Assembly: GCA_005790605.1 (NCBI GenBank) | Contig: SXUI01000071.1 | Span: forward strand, 1 to 34,349 | Source: Planctomycetia bacterium | GTDB lineage: Bacteria > Planctomycetota > Phycisphaerae > Phycisphaerales > SM1A02 | DNA: 34,349 bases | Direction: 5' to 3' | Translations under genes and position numbers: made by a program | In this document: in pieces, positions 33,477 to 34,349 of the stretch | Numbering within the stretch: position 1 is the first letter of the stretch | Layout of the letters: each line of letters starts with the position of its first letter | The notes under the pieces: generated by a model | What the model was told of the DNA's origin: nothing | The model's input: the letters and a program-made list of their open reading frames with translations, nothing else | Databases searched by the model: none

Positions 33477-34349
33477 CTAACTCGACCATTCGCTCAGTAG
33501 CCAGGAGAGATCTGCAGCGTTCACGATCCCGTCGCTGTTGACATCTGCGGTCGAATCGTCGGTCATCCAAGCGGCGAGCATGATCGTGAGATCGATGCCT
33601 GTGACCAAACCGTCACCATTGAAGTCCGACCGCGGAGCGCAGTCATTCGGAATTCCATCGCCGTTGCTATCGGGGTCACACGGATCCGGAACCTGATTCC
33701 CGTTGCAATCCTCGCTCGCTGGCGGTCGGTTGAGGTAGATGTATTTGTCCCACGAGTTCTCTGGCTCGATGACCACATCGGTACGGCCATCGTTGTTTAA
33801 GTCCCCGAGCAGCATCCACCGCGCATTCGAATCGTACATGTGCGCGAATGAGCGTTTGGGGAAATTGCCCGTTCCGTCATTGAAGAGCGCGATGGCGGTT
33901 CCTGCGCGGGCGAGGATGTCGATGTCGCCGTCGAGATCGAAGTCGTCGGCGCGGTAGATACTCCCGGAAACGCTGTTGACGACGATCGGGTCGACAGGTA
34001 GTGCGCCGTCACCCGGATTTCGAAAGAGTCGCGTCCCGAGCGCCGAGATGACGACGTCGTTGTCTTTGTCGCCATCGAAGTCGGCACATACGATTGCGCC
34101 GACGGCCGGGCTCAGCGGTTTGGCGACGATGTAGCGATCTTCACGCGGACCGAATGCTCCACCCCCAATGTTGGGATACACGCAGAAGATGCCGCCTGGT
34201 TGCGTGAGCCCTTGCGCATGACCGGTGAACACTTCCGGAAGCCCATCACCCGTGATATCCCCGAACGCAATCTCTTCATCCTCTGCCGGAACGACAGCGA
34301 CCGTGACGGCGGCATCGAATGTTCCGTCGCCGTTGCCAAGCGCTCGCAA
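33477..34349 (-). CDS. Secreted FG-GAP/VCBS-repeat protein with dockerin-like C-terminus, 5' end missing
   Basis: The gene enters from the right edge, so the N-terminus, including any signal peptide, is outside; 290 residues are visible. Repeated calcium-binding motifs of the FG-GAP/VCBS beta-propeller type are GDITGDGLPEVFTG, ADFDGDKDNDVVIS, DDFDLDGDIDILARAG and GDLNNDGRTDVVIEP. Then comes a linker with DCNGNQVPDPCDPDSNGDGIPNDC (thrombospondin-3-like). Last is a dockerin/EF-hand-like pair, DFNGDGLVTGIDLTIMLAAW and DVNSDGIVNAADLSWLLSEW. Such endings are common in Phycisphaerae secreted proteins and may be cell-surface or sorting elements. It stops at the TAG at 33477-33479. The function is unknown, but probably extracellular. 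Confidence 0.85.
   Translation of the reverse strand: MRALGNGDGTFDAAVTVAVVPAEDEEIAFGDITGDGLPEVFTGHAQGLTQPGGIFCVYPNIGGGAFGPREDRYIVAKPLSPAVGAIVCADFDGDKDNDVVISALGTRLFRNPGDGALPVDPIVVNSVSGSIYRADDFDLDGDIDILARAGTAIALFNDGTGNFPKRSFAHMYDSNARWMLLGDLNNDGRTDVVIEPENSWDKYIYLNRPPASEDCNGNQVPDPCDPDSNGDGIPNDCAPRSDFNGDGLVTGIDLTIMLAAWMTDDSTADVNSDGIVNAADLSWLLSEWSS

Overview
The window looks like a chromosome piece from a Planctomycetota bacterium, most likely near the Phycisphaerae. The grounds are the secreted FG-GAP protein at the right end, whose C-terminus carries 'DCNGN..PD..D' and paired 'DxNxDGxV' EF-hand/dockerin-like motifs, plus large secreted and small conserved proteins of planctomycete type. Density is very high: no gap between genes exceeds about 160 bp, and many junctions are 4-nt ATGA/GTGA/TTGA overlaps. 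I see no tRNA, rRNA, CRISPR array, IS element or prophage.

Layout. 1-604: C-terminal end of a monomeric isocitrate dehydrogenase. 608-4357: molybdenum cofactor genes, with moeA-moaC-mogA-mobA on the minus strand and, only 15 bp away from moeA, divergent moaD-moaE. 4390-12731: an apparent eight-gene minus-strand operon, napD-napA-napB-napF-like - CMD-family protein - tyrosine-decarboxylase-like PLP enzyme - moaA - TauE/SafE permease. 12888-16445: a divergent plus-strand operon of a membrane-anchored tetraheme cytochrome, a Tat-exported four-cluster Fe-S protein, an NrfD/DsrP-like quinol-binding membrane protein and an unrecognised 152-residue protein. 16442-20634 (minus): purT, tyrosine phenol-lyase and tryptophanase. 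20765-22401 (plus): a two-domain VOC protein and a VOC-NTF2-like fusion. 22385-27684 (minus): an RND adaptor, an RND pump and a coupled six-helix membrane protein. 27751-30688: a conserved planctomycete-type protein, a secreted double-thioredoxin protein, and a DUF5993-DsbB-DUF1569 operon; the DUF5993 gene encodes only 51 residues. 30774-34349 (minus): an 850-residue secreted protein of no recognised family and the 5'-truncated FG-GAP/dockerin-like protein.

How it fits together. NapA needs bis-MGD, and the window supplies most of the pathway (MoaA, MoaC, MoaD/MoaE, MogA, MoeA, MobA) together with the NapD chaperone. No NapC or NapGH quinol dehydrogenase is present. My main proposal is that the divergent cytochrome/Fe-S/NrfD operon replaces it and passes electrons from menaquinol to a NapB that carries four haems instead of two. 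The 152-residue protein encoded last in that operon, and the amino-acid decarboxylase inside the nap operon, are the parts with least explanation.
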